A stretch of 64,000 nt of DNA, from contig CACRXP010000195.1 of assembly GCA_902702965.1 (NCBI GenBank), forward strand, positions 207,105-271,104, given 5' to 3'. A program made the translations under genes and the position numbers. The notes under the pieces are model-generated. The model saw only the letters and a program-made list of their open reading frames with translations. It was not told the DNA's origin and ran no database searches. Shown in pieces: positions 43,760 through 54,689 of the stretch (positions are counted from its first letter, which is position 1; every line of letters begins with the position of its first letter). The stretch comes from Spirometra erinaceieuropaei. Its lineage: Eukaryota > Platyhelminthes > Cestoda > Diphyllobothriidea > Diphyllobothriidae.

Positions 43760-44800
43760 TGAAGTTCTGCTTCCAGTAAATACAGTGAGTGACCGATCTC
43801 ATGTGATGTTGGCCGAAATTCTGAAATTCGTCTTCCCTTAGGAAGATTTCGTAGGTGGGGGCGTAATACTGATCGCCTTGTGGCATAGTCCTATAATATT
43901 TCGGACACGGCAGGATATCGCCTTTGAATGCACCTCTTTTCAATCTTCTATAAAAACCGTACTCGGTAAAAAATGACTGCTTAATTAGCATGCATTTTTC
44001 ACATTGATTTTCGATGGTCTTATAAATTTATATATATTTTATAAAAACACAGACAAAAATATGCTTTCTATCACTGGTTTGATAGAGAATCACGTCATCT
44101 TCATAGTTTATACTCGAAGAAGGAGTATAATTAGGTTTTAAGAAAGTTTTTTAATTCCCGAATAATTTGGAGCCCGATCATTAGTTGCATTAGCGCTTAG
44201 TGAATAAATTGTACAAGGTTGATGCTTTCCGTGTGAGGAAAATCATATATTCTTCGATGCCTTTAAAAAGATACCATTGGTAGTTCATAGAATCGTGCAA
44301 TGGATGCGGACTATGTTGTACACATCATGAGAAGCAATGGTAAAGGGACAGATGCGGTGCTGTATGAATGGACATTGTACGGTCTAAAGAAATTTCATAA
44401 TTAGAAACCATTTAGGACCCAATTATACTTATTCTTAGAGTAAACAAATATGAAGATGACGTGATTCTCTACCAAACGACTGATAGCAAGTATGTTTTCG
44501 TCCATTTTTTTCATAAAATGTATTCGAATATACAAGGCCATTGAAAATAAATGTGGAACCTGCATGCTACTTAAGTAGTCATTTTTTACCGAGTGCGGTT
44601 TTTATAGAAAATTGAAAAGAAGTGCTTCCAAAAGCCGACCTCCTGCTGAGTCCAAAAAATTATAGGATCATGCTGCAAGATGATCAGTATTACAACCCCA
44701 CCTAAGTAATCTTTCCTCACCGAAAACATACTTCAGAATTTCGTCAAACATTTCATGAGATCGGTAACTCACTGTAGATAAGTCTTCCTTCTAGACAGCA
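43760..44800. repeat. Foldback element with imperfect arms of about 345 bp
   Basis: Left arm about 43760-44105, right arm about 44450-44795; paired positions add to about 88555. Examples: GATAGAGAATCACGTCATC (44082 onward) against GATGACGTGATTCTCTA (44455 onward); CTCGGTAAAAAATGACT against AGTCATTTTTTACCGAG; GACCGATCTCATGTGATG against CATGAGATCGGTAACTC. The loop is about 345 bp. The minus-strand frame 43991-43662 (GFYRRLKRGAFKGDILPCP) is partly repeated in the other arm (GFYRKLKRSASKS). Structure suggests a foldback or MITE-like transposon; no transposase. Confidence 0.75.
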
Positions 44801-46258
44801 ATTATTGTAGGAGGCATATTGCAAATCAAAGGGCAGGTCTACAGGCTCATATGCCGACTCTGCCCTACCTCCTTCCCGCCTTCTATTTTTGGTCGAATGC
44901 TGGCAGTCCTGTCGTCAGAATCGGACCACCATTCTTACCGTCTGGGATATCCCTTCCTCTATGGAGTCCCTCCAACTTTCCCTCCCGGATACCGACGTGG
45001 ATAGTTCATTTTGCAGCTCCTCACCGATTGCCCCGAATCCATCCGCTCCAACCTCAACACATATGCCCAAACACACGATGCTGTATATCGCATCCCTACC
45101 ACAGGCCCCCTCTTAGTTCTCCTGTCCCAATTGTCACGCATTTGTACGTCTGGCTGCTGACCAGTGCGAGCCTACGCACGTGCCTCAGATGAGCATATCC
45201 CGGACTCAGCCACCCGAACTTCAACGCCTATACTCCTGCGCAGGATTTTGTTCGTCACAGCCGCACTGTCGCCGCTCCTAGGGCTTTCCTCATCCCAGCC
45301 ATCACACGTTTGCACGTCTGGCTGCCATCCAGGCTGTTTCGGGGCACATGCCTCAGATGGGCCTCGTTTGACGGTTGGGAAGCCTGTCGAAATACGATGG
45401 TCGACAATAAGAGGTTTCTCAAGCCAAGAGTCAGAGAGACTGAGTTAAGAAGACAGCCTTTACTACAAAAAGAGAGTGTACAAGAGGTATTAAGTTAGCC
45501 TGTGGCAGTTCGCGTCTCCTCGCTCTCCGCCTTTGTCACGCTGCCCTCCTCTCCGCCTCACACTCCTTGTCGATGCGCTGCTGGGATGCGCGAGTGCTCG
45601 AAGCCAATCAACGCTGTTCCCACTCTGATTGGCTGGCAGACGTGGAGACATCGAAGGGCGCACACACGCACTAACACAACACCTCGAAGGCGGACACAGA
45701 CAACAGCTTGCTTGGAGCGCGCTTGCGGCAACTGCCTCCAGAGCCCTTGTGTACGCACTTCCTCAGGCAGTAAAGGTTGTCCAACTCAAACCGTCTTCCT
45801 TGACTTTTGATTGGGAATCTTTATTTTGTCGACCACACGACTTTCGACAAGCCAGCATGTCATTGTCCACATGGCGGTGTGTGAAGAGGGTGTGGGTTTG
45901 GGGAATAATTAGGTGGGAGGAAGATTGTTCAGATGAGCGGTCTCCTATTTGCTTGCAGGCGTAAGGTTAACTGGTCCTCGAGATACGAATGTCAACAACG
46001 TGGGGTTTGCCAAATCAAAGGTCAGTGATTCAGAGTTACGAGGACGGTCCTCGCTTCTACGAGTGGCGTAGGAGCAGCTGAGAGGTTCGCGACGGCAGAT
46101 GTTTAAGCACACGGAGGTCGAGATGTTGTTTCTGTTGGGTCAGTGTGTGTTGTGAGCGTGCAGTCCGAACCTGTCTGGCCGCGGTCAATCATGAAATACC
46201 AGTATATCAGGTCCTACTAAGGGGAGTGCTGAGCTGTACGTGGCACTAGCATTCAGCT
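44801..46258. repeat. Spacer with diverged direct repeats, no gene
   Basis: CGCATTTGTACGTCTGGCTGC at about 45137 and CACGTTTGCACGTCTGGCTGC at about 45305 head two related blocks of about 170 bp that both end GTGCCTCAGATGAGC-like. A second pair (ATACGATGGTCGACAATAAG at 45393 and ATACGAATGTCAACAACGTG at 45985) is about 590 bp apart. No coding motif. The inverted-repeat arm starts at 46259. Confidence 0.5.
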
Positions 46259-47590
46259 AACAAGAGGTTCTCGGTCGCTATTGCCATCTGGAGTGCACGA
46301 CCACTACATCCTTCCTCCAGACCAGATGGAAGGCTGGCGATTAAAAGACGTCAAAAGATGGATGCGATCTCAGAAGCATGAGTAACCAACGGTTAGGAGG
46401 GCTTATAGTTGGTGTTCAGAGCAGTTTTGCTTATCATCACTGGCGCACAGTAGATACTTCAGTTGGCGATGAAAGCGCCTGACCATCACGTCCGCAGTCG
46501 GGTGATAAGCAAGGGTACATGTTCAGTGGCAGCTTAAAATGCAAGAGGAGTTTGGAGAAGGTTAGATTCCAAGTGGGATGCATGATCTGTCATAATGGGT
46601 GGATGCGGCGCCAGGGTTGGCAACCCAGTGACGGAAGACCGCCTTGACCACAGTCGCTGTCAGAACATTTGGCAGGAGTGAAATAGTTTTGAGTTGAGGG
46701 GTGGATTGATTGACGCAGGTAAGAAGGCGAGTGCAGCCATAAGAAGAAGGATGTGAGCTTAGTGTGCAGCTGGATATGACTGAAGTGAGCGTCGTGGGTG
46801 GCGACAATACCAGTCGGGGCACTGTTTTGTCGATAGACGTTGCCGCGATTGAAACGGATTCAGGTGTGTGTCCAAGTTGCCACGATCTTCTGTATGTCGG
46901 GTCACACGAACCGGTCAATCGCCAGTGTGGTGGTGCTGGTAGTGGTGGCTAGGACCCCAGGTTGGGAGTGATTGCGAGGAAATATGAAGGGCGTATGGCG
47001 GAGGAGTCATGACGAGTCGTCCTGTAGTTGGTGACCCAAGACATCGTCATTGTGGATGAACTTGACCCAGCACGGTTCAGTAACCAGTGCAGTGAGGTCA
47101 GTGTTATGCATTGGGAAGGATGAGGATTTGAGATGTAGAGGGGGGACACTGTCTTATCTATCGCATTCTGCGCTCTGTCAACCTGACAGATGCCTCAATT
47201 CAATTGGCGGATGTAGTCCAGATGACATATCCGCCGTCGATCAAGCTGCTCGGAGTTTGAACATAAGGCCAACATGAGCTACCTATAGTCAGTGAATATA
47301 GCGACTTCTCGATGTGCTAGGTGTTTTGACGGTAAAACAGACCGTAAGAAGCTCACATCCGAGGAGTTGTAGCACGCTACAACCAAGGAGACTTCCCGGA
47401 GAAGGAGGCCAAGGGTAAGGTTTACTCAGTAGAATATTTACTGAAGCACCACGCCATTAGTAATAGTGGATGCACCGACTAACTGGCAAATGTGTGCGTG
47501 AGTCCGGGTGTGAGGGGCATATCACTGCTCAAATGAGGCGTTTGTTTGAGTAAAAGGTAGAAGGAACGCTTGAGATCAGGCTATCTGCTT
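46259..47590 (-). mobile_element. Ty3/gypsy relic unit A, right arm
   Basis: Mirror of 35648-36983. Minus-strand frame 47149-46949 (SPLYISNPHPSQCITLTSLH) is the same as in the left copy. Only unit A is present on this side; the sequence inward of 46259 is unrelated to unit B. Confidence 0.7.
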
Positions 47591-47908
47591 GTCAGTGGGA
47601 GGATGCTGTCAGCACAGGTAGGGGACGCAGTTGAAATGCGTCATTAAGCACTCCACTGCGTCGGCAGATAGAGATCTTATTTATTCACTCAGCTGGACAA
47701 TTTACCCTAATTGCAGACTTCAGTTTTGGCTAACTCTAAAGCACCGCCTAGAACATTAAGCGAACTCCATTCACTTGACCAACTTGCAGGAATGGCGCCT
47801 TATTTTTTAATAATGGAGCACTTTGAATTACGTTAACTGCCCTGGGTTACATCGAAGGTGGCATTTGGAATTCAGGTGTTTAAGATGTGCACATGTTTAC
47901 AGCAATCC

Positions 47909-48094
47909 CTATTTGCTATACGAAAATAATAAACAGCGCTTCTGTCTCCCGACATGAACGCCTTTGAATAAAGCACTCAGGTCGCCATCCTGACGGCCAA
48001 AATACGTGTACTGAGGTGAGGACCGTTCCACCATCGGCTTGTGCGCTGACTGCGAATTTTGAGGTAGAAGGTGAAGCGGCACCAATGTCTCCAT
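47909..48094 (-). CDS. Small conserved ORF, right arm
   Basis: 61 codons, differing from 35136-35321 by two replacements (Asn to Lys in NSQSAHKPM, and Asn to Asp in GRQDGDLSALF). Divergent from the KH-like gene at 48262. The GGCGT tandem of the left arm is reduced here. Coding status unproven. Confidence 0.3.
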   Translation of the reverse strand: METLVPLHLLPQNSQSAHKPMVERSSPQYTYFGRQDGDLSALFKGVHVGRQKRCLLFSYSK

Positions 48095-48261
48095 TTTTGG
48101 ACGTTAATTTCTTCCGGGGGTGTGATAACGCCTCGTGGGCTGGTCGATAGACAACGCCATGCCACCGATCGATGATTCACCACTCATTCGAATTCAATCT
48201 GCGCTTGCCTGCCTTCCGCCTCGAACGCGCGAACCTGCTGACAGACGACTGACGGTGAGAA

Positions 48262-49302
48262 ATGGGTCAGCAGTACTCACGACCATCTGTCCAGCTCTTC
48301 AAAGTGGGACGCACACGCGGGCGTGGAAAAGCTGTTGTCAGCGCCCAATTCACCAACTCCAATACCAACTCCGTGTATTTGTTTCGTTGTGAGGCCTCGG
48401 TGCAGACAGTGGTCCGGCCAATTCGATGGTTGTTTGAACAGCCAGAACACAGTCTGACAGTTGACGTGGCTATTCAAGCGACAAACCCTTCCACTGCCAT
48501 CTGCCATGACAGTTGGAATGAAGGCAGGACAACAGCGGCCGAGGCCTGCGGGACTGATGAGGCACCGGCGGAGGCAGTCCGCGGCAGACAGCCGCGCACA
48601 GACAATGTGTCTGCACTGTTGGATGAAATTATTCAGATTTTAGAGAAAGATGTGAAAGAGAGTAGCGAGATGTGTAGTGATTTGCAACAATACAAGCTTG
48701 AGGGCACTGAAGTGAGGCAGCAGTCTCCTGAAATCCTGCTGCCTGCTTCACATTCGGCAACTTTGACAGATGCAGCAGGAGAACGTGAAGTAGAGCAGGA
48801 CAGTGCGGATGGGCTGTTTGCTAATTATTCCACCTACTCACGTCTGAGCGACAGTCAGGCCAGTTTGAGAGAATTCGAGGAACCTGAGAAGACCATGGAA
48901 TTGATGGAGGCTTCCAGTGCACAGCCATCGAGGGAAATGCCGGTAGTTCGTGAGAGAGTAGGATGCCCTACACCAAAGTCAGTCGTTTGCAGTGAAGGCA
49001 AAGCTAAGTCGGCTGTTCTACCGTATGAGAATAAATTTTGGATTGGTTGTGGTACGGACAATCTGAAGGTCTTCAAGAATCCGAAGGATCGTCGCATAGA
49101 GTCAATTGCACGTCTCAGTGGATGCCGCATAAAGTTGAGAGAAAGCAAACGAAGAAATGCACTGGGTCAATGGCAGCAATTGGTTGTTGTTGAATCGCCA
49201 TCGGAGACGGGTCTGAAGAAATGCACGAATTTATTGGATGAGAAATTTCCTGCTTTCAGAGCCAGCTTGGGTCGAATGAATTGTAAGTTGGACTTCCGGT
49301 GA
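48262..49302 (+). CDS. KH-like domain repeat-family protein, intact (right arm)
   Basis: 346 codons, same length and ends as 33910-34950. Same layout: MGQQYSRPS start, variable residues 1-111, coiled coil from about 113, acidic middle, KH-like 258-335. Against the left copy I count about 24 residue differences, 20 of them in residues 1-111 (L13F, Q19R, D27S, S40L and E50V among them) and only L208P, S236P, E247K and T291K after that. No stop or frameshift. Base differences in codons 1-111 are about 27 replacement to 5 silent, later about 4 to 7 (hand count). The upstream flank has no evident TATA box. Function unknown. Confidence 0.75.
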   Translation: MGQQYSRPSVQLFKVGRTRGRGKAVVSAQFTNSNTNSVYLFRCEASVQTVVRPIRWLFEQPEHSLTVDVAIQATNPSTAICHDSWNEGRTTAAEACGTDEAPAEAVRGRQPRTDNVSALLDEIIQILEKDVKESSEMCSDLQQYKLEGTEVRQQSPEILLPASHSATLTDAAGEREVEQDSADGLFANYSTYSRLSDSQASLREFEEPEKTMELMEASSAQPSREMPVVRERVGCPTPKSVVCSEGKAKSAVLPYENKFWIGCGTDNLKVFKNPKDRRIESIARLSGCRIKLRESKRRNALGQWQQLVVVESPSETGLKKCTNLLDEKFPAFRASLGRMNCKLDFR

Positions 49303-49318
49303 GCACTGTTCATGCTTG

Positions 49319-49334
49319 CATATGCATGCATATG
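49319..49334. repeat. 16-bp palindrome 3' of intact KH-family copy (right)
   Basis: CATATGCATGCATATG, 16 bp past the stop codon. Followed at about 49381-49440 by the conserved 3' flank (CGAGATTTGATTGGCCAGC, then AGCAATTAGTAGATGG) also found beside the copy at 19353. Confidence 0.95.
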
Positions 49335-49342
49335 AGGAGGGT

Positions 49343-50700
49343 AATGCGAGCTGAGACGCCATCTCTCTGTCATGTCCCGCTCGAGATTTGATTGGCCAGC
49401 ATCTGACAGCAATGGAAGTGAGCAATTAGTAGATGGATAAGAATAATTCTAAATAGCAAGCGAAATTCGGGTTCTGAGTTACTAATTTGTCTGCAGATTA
49501 GAAGGAATAGTCGAGTTTCGTTGGGCAGTAAGTGGAAGTCGATGGCAGACCAAATCAGATTCTGGTGGTCGAGGGAATGAAGGGGGAGAGTGTATTTCCG
49601 CAAATTTGTATTGCACTGCATATGAATATACAGTGGATGGGACTTAGGGGTATTCTGAGAGTAAATCAAACTTGTTAAGTCTGTGTCACTTGTGTTAGGA
49701 TTCACTTGGTGTAATCTAACGGGACACACGTACGAAGAAAGCCTGGTTAACAAAGACTGCACGAAGACTTACTCTTTTCTACGGAACTGCCTGTCGTTTA
49801 ATTTCCAGACCAAGTTTAGTAGGCTATGCCTGGTTTGCGTCCTTACTGCCTGAGAGGACGGATACAACGCAGGATGTTACGCAGAACTGTTTGAATACTG
49901 GTAACGGCCATATGCACCTCGCGAACTCTTTGCGTCTGTTTGTATGTCTGCTGTGCTTAACAATGTAGACCTGCCTCCCACTTTCACTGAATACTTTTCG
50001 CTGAAGCGGTCTAGTCGAGATCTTTAGCTCCGTGAACGTCTAGTTTTGAATTGAAAGCTCCGTCCGGTGGACAGGACTGAGTCTGTCGAGTGGCTTGTAG
50101 GAAATTTCGTCATTTTTGCCTCAGGGTGAATTCAGGGCATTAGACGATTCCTCCACACAGATCGTGAGTTAGGGATGCACTACGGAATCCGTGTACCCAC
50201 GGACGTCACCGTTGCCGCCGCTAGTCAGTCGACAAGATGAACAGTCATAATACCGTGAGGTATGCAGTAGATGTTTTGTTGGACGGACTTCAGCACTCGA
50301 ACATGGAACAGTAATTTATAAGGGATTGACAATGGTCTGGCTTTGAATAGGAAAGCGTGCTGCAAACAGGTTTGTTAACCTGTGAAGACAGCGGAATATT
50401 CGCCGAAGATGCATATGCGTAACAAGCGAAAAGGCAAAAAATGTGAACGCTTCGTACAGAAGTAATCCAGTTTTCCGAAATATGACAGACGCATTTGTCT
50501 CTTTGGGGGATTAAGATGTTGCTCTAGATTGGCATCATTTGGAGTTTCACAGGAGCCGGGCAAATCTCCATGAAAATTAAATTTCTCTTAGCGATATGTG
50601 CATTAGTCTAGCCGCTAAAGCTAGCCTACCCGCCTTCGAAAGTTTAGACCATGTCCACCTATCTGTTTTTGAATGTAGAGTCAGAATACAAAAACTGCGC
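49343..50700. other. Duplicated arm sequence, no gene recognised
   Basis: 49343-49582 is absent from the left arm but its first part is present beside the KH copy at 19218-19290, so the left arm lost it. The rest pairs with 32872-33870. The 5S fragment of the left arm is missing here at about 50600. Confidence 0.5.
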
Positions 50701-51735
50701 CAACCATTGACATCAGTGCGTCAGATCTGATCCAGCCAAATCTCGAGTGTGTAGGTAATATTCGGAGTGATTGGCAGTGGGTGCATCCGCATAACTGAGC
50801 TTCCATGCATTGCAAGTGAGAGGAGTCGCCGCCAGGAGACCTGCTTCCTGTCGACAACAATCCCTGAGTACGGCTTTGGAGGCAGGAAATTTGTCATGCA
50901 ACAGCCCAGGCAGTTCCAAAATGCCGACTGAACAATCATCAGTTGCTGTCCGTGGCTCATTCATTAATTCACTCCACCTGCTTTCTATCAGCCTTATGAT
51001 GCATTCATCAGCAGGCATGATAAATCCCGTGGCAGATCCCTCGGATTATTGAAGGCGTTCAGCTCTCCGCCGGAACACCGGTCAAGATCTCAGCCTCTCT
51101 CGGTACAGCAGTCCGTCTAGCCTTGTTTTCCCACAAACGGTGGACCTCGGGTTAGACGCACTTGCTCTCTCATGACCCGCCGGTCTCTCCACTCATCGCT
51201 GGTCCGTGGCGGTTTCCATCACTGCAGGTCACCTCTCAACTTCGTCGACTTCTCCCAAACTCACCTCCCTCGCACTAGATGATGTGTAGGTCGAATCATT
51301 AGCGAACAGTCCATGCACACTGCTGCACTCTACTTCACGCCCTGCTGATGTATCTGCACAAGTTGCCGAATGTGAAGTGAGCGGCAGGAATTCAGGAGAC
51401 TTCTGTCTCATTCGAATCTCTTCCAGCTTGCATTGTTGTAAATCACTCACTATCTCCTTATTCTCTTTTTCTCTTTTCTCTAAAATCTGGATAATTTCAT
51501 CTGCATGCTGCGTTGCCAACGCCTCTTATTACGTGCATCTACTACGAACTCTCGAACAACAGTGATGCTTCCATTTTGATCATCAGTCATATTGCCGTAG
51601 GCCATGTATCTGGTCTCTTACAATCTCCTTATTCTTTTCAAAATTTATTCATACACTCGAATAATTTCATCGGCATTCTGTCCTGTCAATGCCTGTACAC
51701 GATCCATGCTTGCTCCATGTGTTTAATATGAGTTC
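50700..51735 (-). pseudogene. KH-like repeat gene, decayed paralogue (right arm)
   Basis: Mirror of 31600-32660. The minus strand reads MATQHADEIIQILEKREK and SDLQQCKLEEIRMRQKS, later IIRLIESRWSELMNE and LLHDKFPASKAVLRD (frame 51018-50713). Here the KH-like stretch lacks the stop seen on the left after RWSE, but frames are still shifted relative to the coiled coil. The coiled-coil tandem duplication is shared, so it predates the arm duplication. Confidence 0.75.
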
Positions 51736-51879
51736 TAGTTAAGCAGTCAGTCTTTTTTGTCTGGTGTATCATCCGTATTCTTATGGGCCGTATGTTCTGT
51801 GTATTTCGAGCTGGCTGGATCCTTACGTAAGTGTTTGTGCCAGTGGATTGTATATTCAAGCAAGGGGGTAATAATAATT

Positions 51880-54640
51880 TGGGCTGGCTCTCAAATATAT
51901 TGTATGCGGTAGTTCAAGTAAGGGGAAGAGGAGAAAAACGGGGATGCAACTAGAGTCTTGAGTATTGAGTAACAGAAAACGTAGGGGTGTGGACCAAAGG
52001 GCTTCTGCACAGCCGTACCTTGCACAGCAGTTTTGAATCGTTCCAAGCTCACAACCGAAATGCGAGCGTTGTGCTGGATGTGGAACGTTTCCGTCACTCG
52101 AGAGACAATCCAGGAAAGGCCGTCATTGGATTCTTCCAAAGGTCATCGTTCTGCGTCACACTGATACAAGAGGTGGGACTTTTCGTCAAGCCACTATTCC
52201 AGATAACACTTGGAGGTAATTGGTCTCGGCCTAGCCGGGGAGAGCGTTCACACAAACTGGGAAGATGGTGGAGGTGGTTGATTGGATCCTCCCTTACACA
52301 GCGAGGGACTCGGGGGAAAACCTTACCATGGAGTCTGAAAATGGCGCGAAACACCAAGTAGGGGGCAGAGAATTCAAGGCCCGAATGAATGTTAAACAGT
52401 ACCGCTGAACGGTGCTCGATCCAGTTCTCTGGATACCCTGTGGCGTGTAAGGGGGTATTCGGGTGGCGATGAAACTGCTCGACCATTTCGTTCGGAGTTG
52501 GGTCATAGATTTCGGTAAAGCCTGAAAAGGAGGCGAGATCGGAAGGGGTGCGGCTCAGATCGTGCATCGTAGTCAGTAGTTACGGTAAAGTGGCAGCGAC
52601 GATGGCACTGAGAAATGTCTTGGTCACCGTTCTCGCCTCAACATTCGTCAGTGGAATGTCTTCGGTCAATAGATGAATCGGTCCACACAGTTGAGAAGTT
52701 ATTGACAGCTATCAAAGAAAAGCGGTGGTATGTAACATCGTCGTGGACGTGGTTTGATCAAGCACTCGGTTAGAAGAAAATGACGACGGAGCTTTGTCGT
52801 GTCGACAGATCTTGCTCCGATGAGAGCCGAGGCAGGCCCTTGTCGAAAGTTTTGGTCCATTGTATAAGACAGACCAGGCGAGGCTCTCGGACACCAATTC
52901 GACCGTCGCTGAATTCCATGGGTGTGATAGGTCACGCAGGAAGCAGAAGATGCTTCGGTGTACGGATGGTAGCACGACGGACGCTGGGAGGTGGCGGGCA
53001 CACCACAGCGGATTTTACTGTCAGTTGTAGTCAGATGGAGGTCGTACAGTTAGGGTGTGTAGACGCACATGTCAAAGATGGAACCGGTAAGCCATTTCAG
53101 CGAGATCGGTCGCCGATATGATATGCCTATGACCATCTGATGGTCTGGACAGCTTGTCAGCCATCTCATTCTGCAATTCATATACGTGACGGATATCGGA
53201 TGAAAACTGATACAGTGAGTCAGTTGGGGAATCTCCCTTGCGTTTCGTTTGTCTGGTTGCGACCGTAAATCAAAGGAGAGGGGCCTGCAGCTAGCGAAGA
53301 TGGCGAAAGCCCTACACTTGAAATAGTGATTAACGGACAAGCAGACGATCTGAAGCTTCTGTCCAGATGTGCTCTGGCGCTACTGTCCAGGAGACGACAC
53401 TCTGCAAAGAAAGGCTGGGGATTGAGTTTTACCTGCGAGGTATTGTTGAAGAACTGCGCCGACTGCAATGATCTGGACAACGCGTCAGCCATCTCGATCT
53501 GCGATTCGTTGATGTGACGGGTATCGGACGAGAACTGAGGCACTGAGTCAATTGGGTAATCTCTCTTGGGATTCGTTTGTCTGATTGCGACTATAAATAA
53601 AAGGAGAGGGGTCTGGCGAAAGCCCTTCCCCCATGACCCAGGAACCACTAAAATTGGGAAGGACGATGGAATTCATAAACGACAGCAACATTCGAAGGGA
53701 GGGATGGATACCCGTGGAGCCGACTAGGAATCCGAAGTGCTCGCGGAAGGGAGCGTTGAAAGCCTACTCCAGCCCGTGAAGTTTTTGGCCATCCGCCACT
53801 ATTACGCCGGTCACATTGTCTGATTCGAAGCTCGAGCCATCTCAGGGTTACTCAACTTCATCCCATAGACTCCTCCTGTAGAACAACGTCACCTGATCCC
53901 CGATACATTGACTTGCAACCACTCATCTGCCCTCAGTCATTTGCAGGTAATGCCGTGTTGAATGTGAAGTAGTATTTTCGTAGGGAACATTTATAGGAAC
54001 CGTAGCCCGGTGAGGAATCTGAGGCCTACAATTAGGGTTAAAAGTCATACTGAAATCAGGCAAACATGTACGATTCTGGGGGAAAAAATTAGGCGAACGA
54101 CACAAGGAGAAGGCTTTTACTCCATACTGAAGGGCCGAAGCGAACCTATGGCGGAGAGTGTGCTTTGGCATTCATCAGGGGTCCGCGCCAACCAGTAAGG
54201 GCCAGGCGAATGGTGGGGCCGCTTGAGATTGGGGGCTATGAAAAATCAATAAACGATCGAATGGATTCTCCAGTGCAGCAGTTGTCCGATGCGGTGGTTG
54301 GATTAATCAGGAGTCTGAGTTACAATGAGGCCTACAGGTATGGCCCACTCCATAAATACCTGACAAGTAAAAACACCAAAAGCGATGAGATCAGCTACTG
54401 TGCCGGAAACACACTGATGGCTTCCACGTGAAGCAGGTCCTTATAATACCCGCTGCATTTTCTGCTCCCAAGCCCATCGCTCTCTGTTGACGAGCATTCG
54501 CGCAGTACTTGTGCGACAAAAATTCGTCATTCATGCGGGCCATATACATGCTAGTTCTCCCGCGCAACACGAATCCTTCCTAAAAGAGGGTTTTGGAATT
54601 TCTCTATGGGAGTATGCGCCCAAAAGACCGCATTAATAAA
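51880..54640 (-). mobile_element. Ty3/gypsy relic, right arm
   Basis: Mirror of 28683-31365. Minus-strand frames include NEMVEQFHRHPNTPLHATGY and PENWIEHRSAVLFN (52567-52094), TRACLGSHRSKICRHDKAP, REIPQLTHCISFHPISVTYM and SSDTRHINESQIEMADALSR (53648-53220). The internal RNase H duplication is present as in the left arm. Not functional. Confidence 0.8.
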
Positions 54641-54689
54641 ATGAAGTCGAAATAGCCTGACCTTCGCACGCTCTTACGCAAGTGAGATA

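Noticed and set aside
44819..45810. Overlapping Pro/Ser/His-rich frames in the spacer
   Set aside because: Several frames open at once in GC-rich diverged repeats; no splice or domain support.
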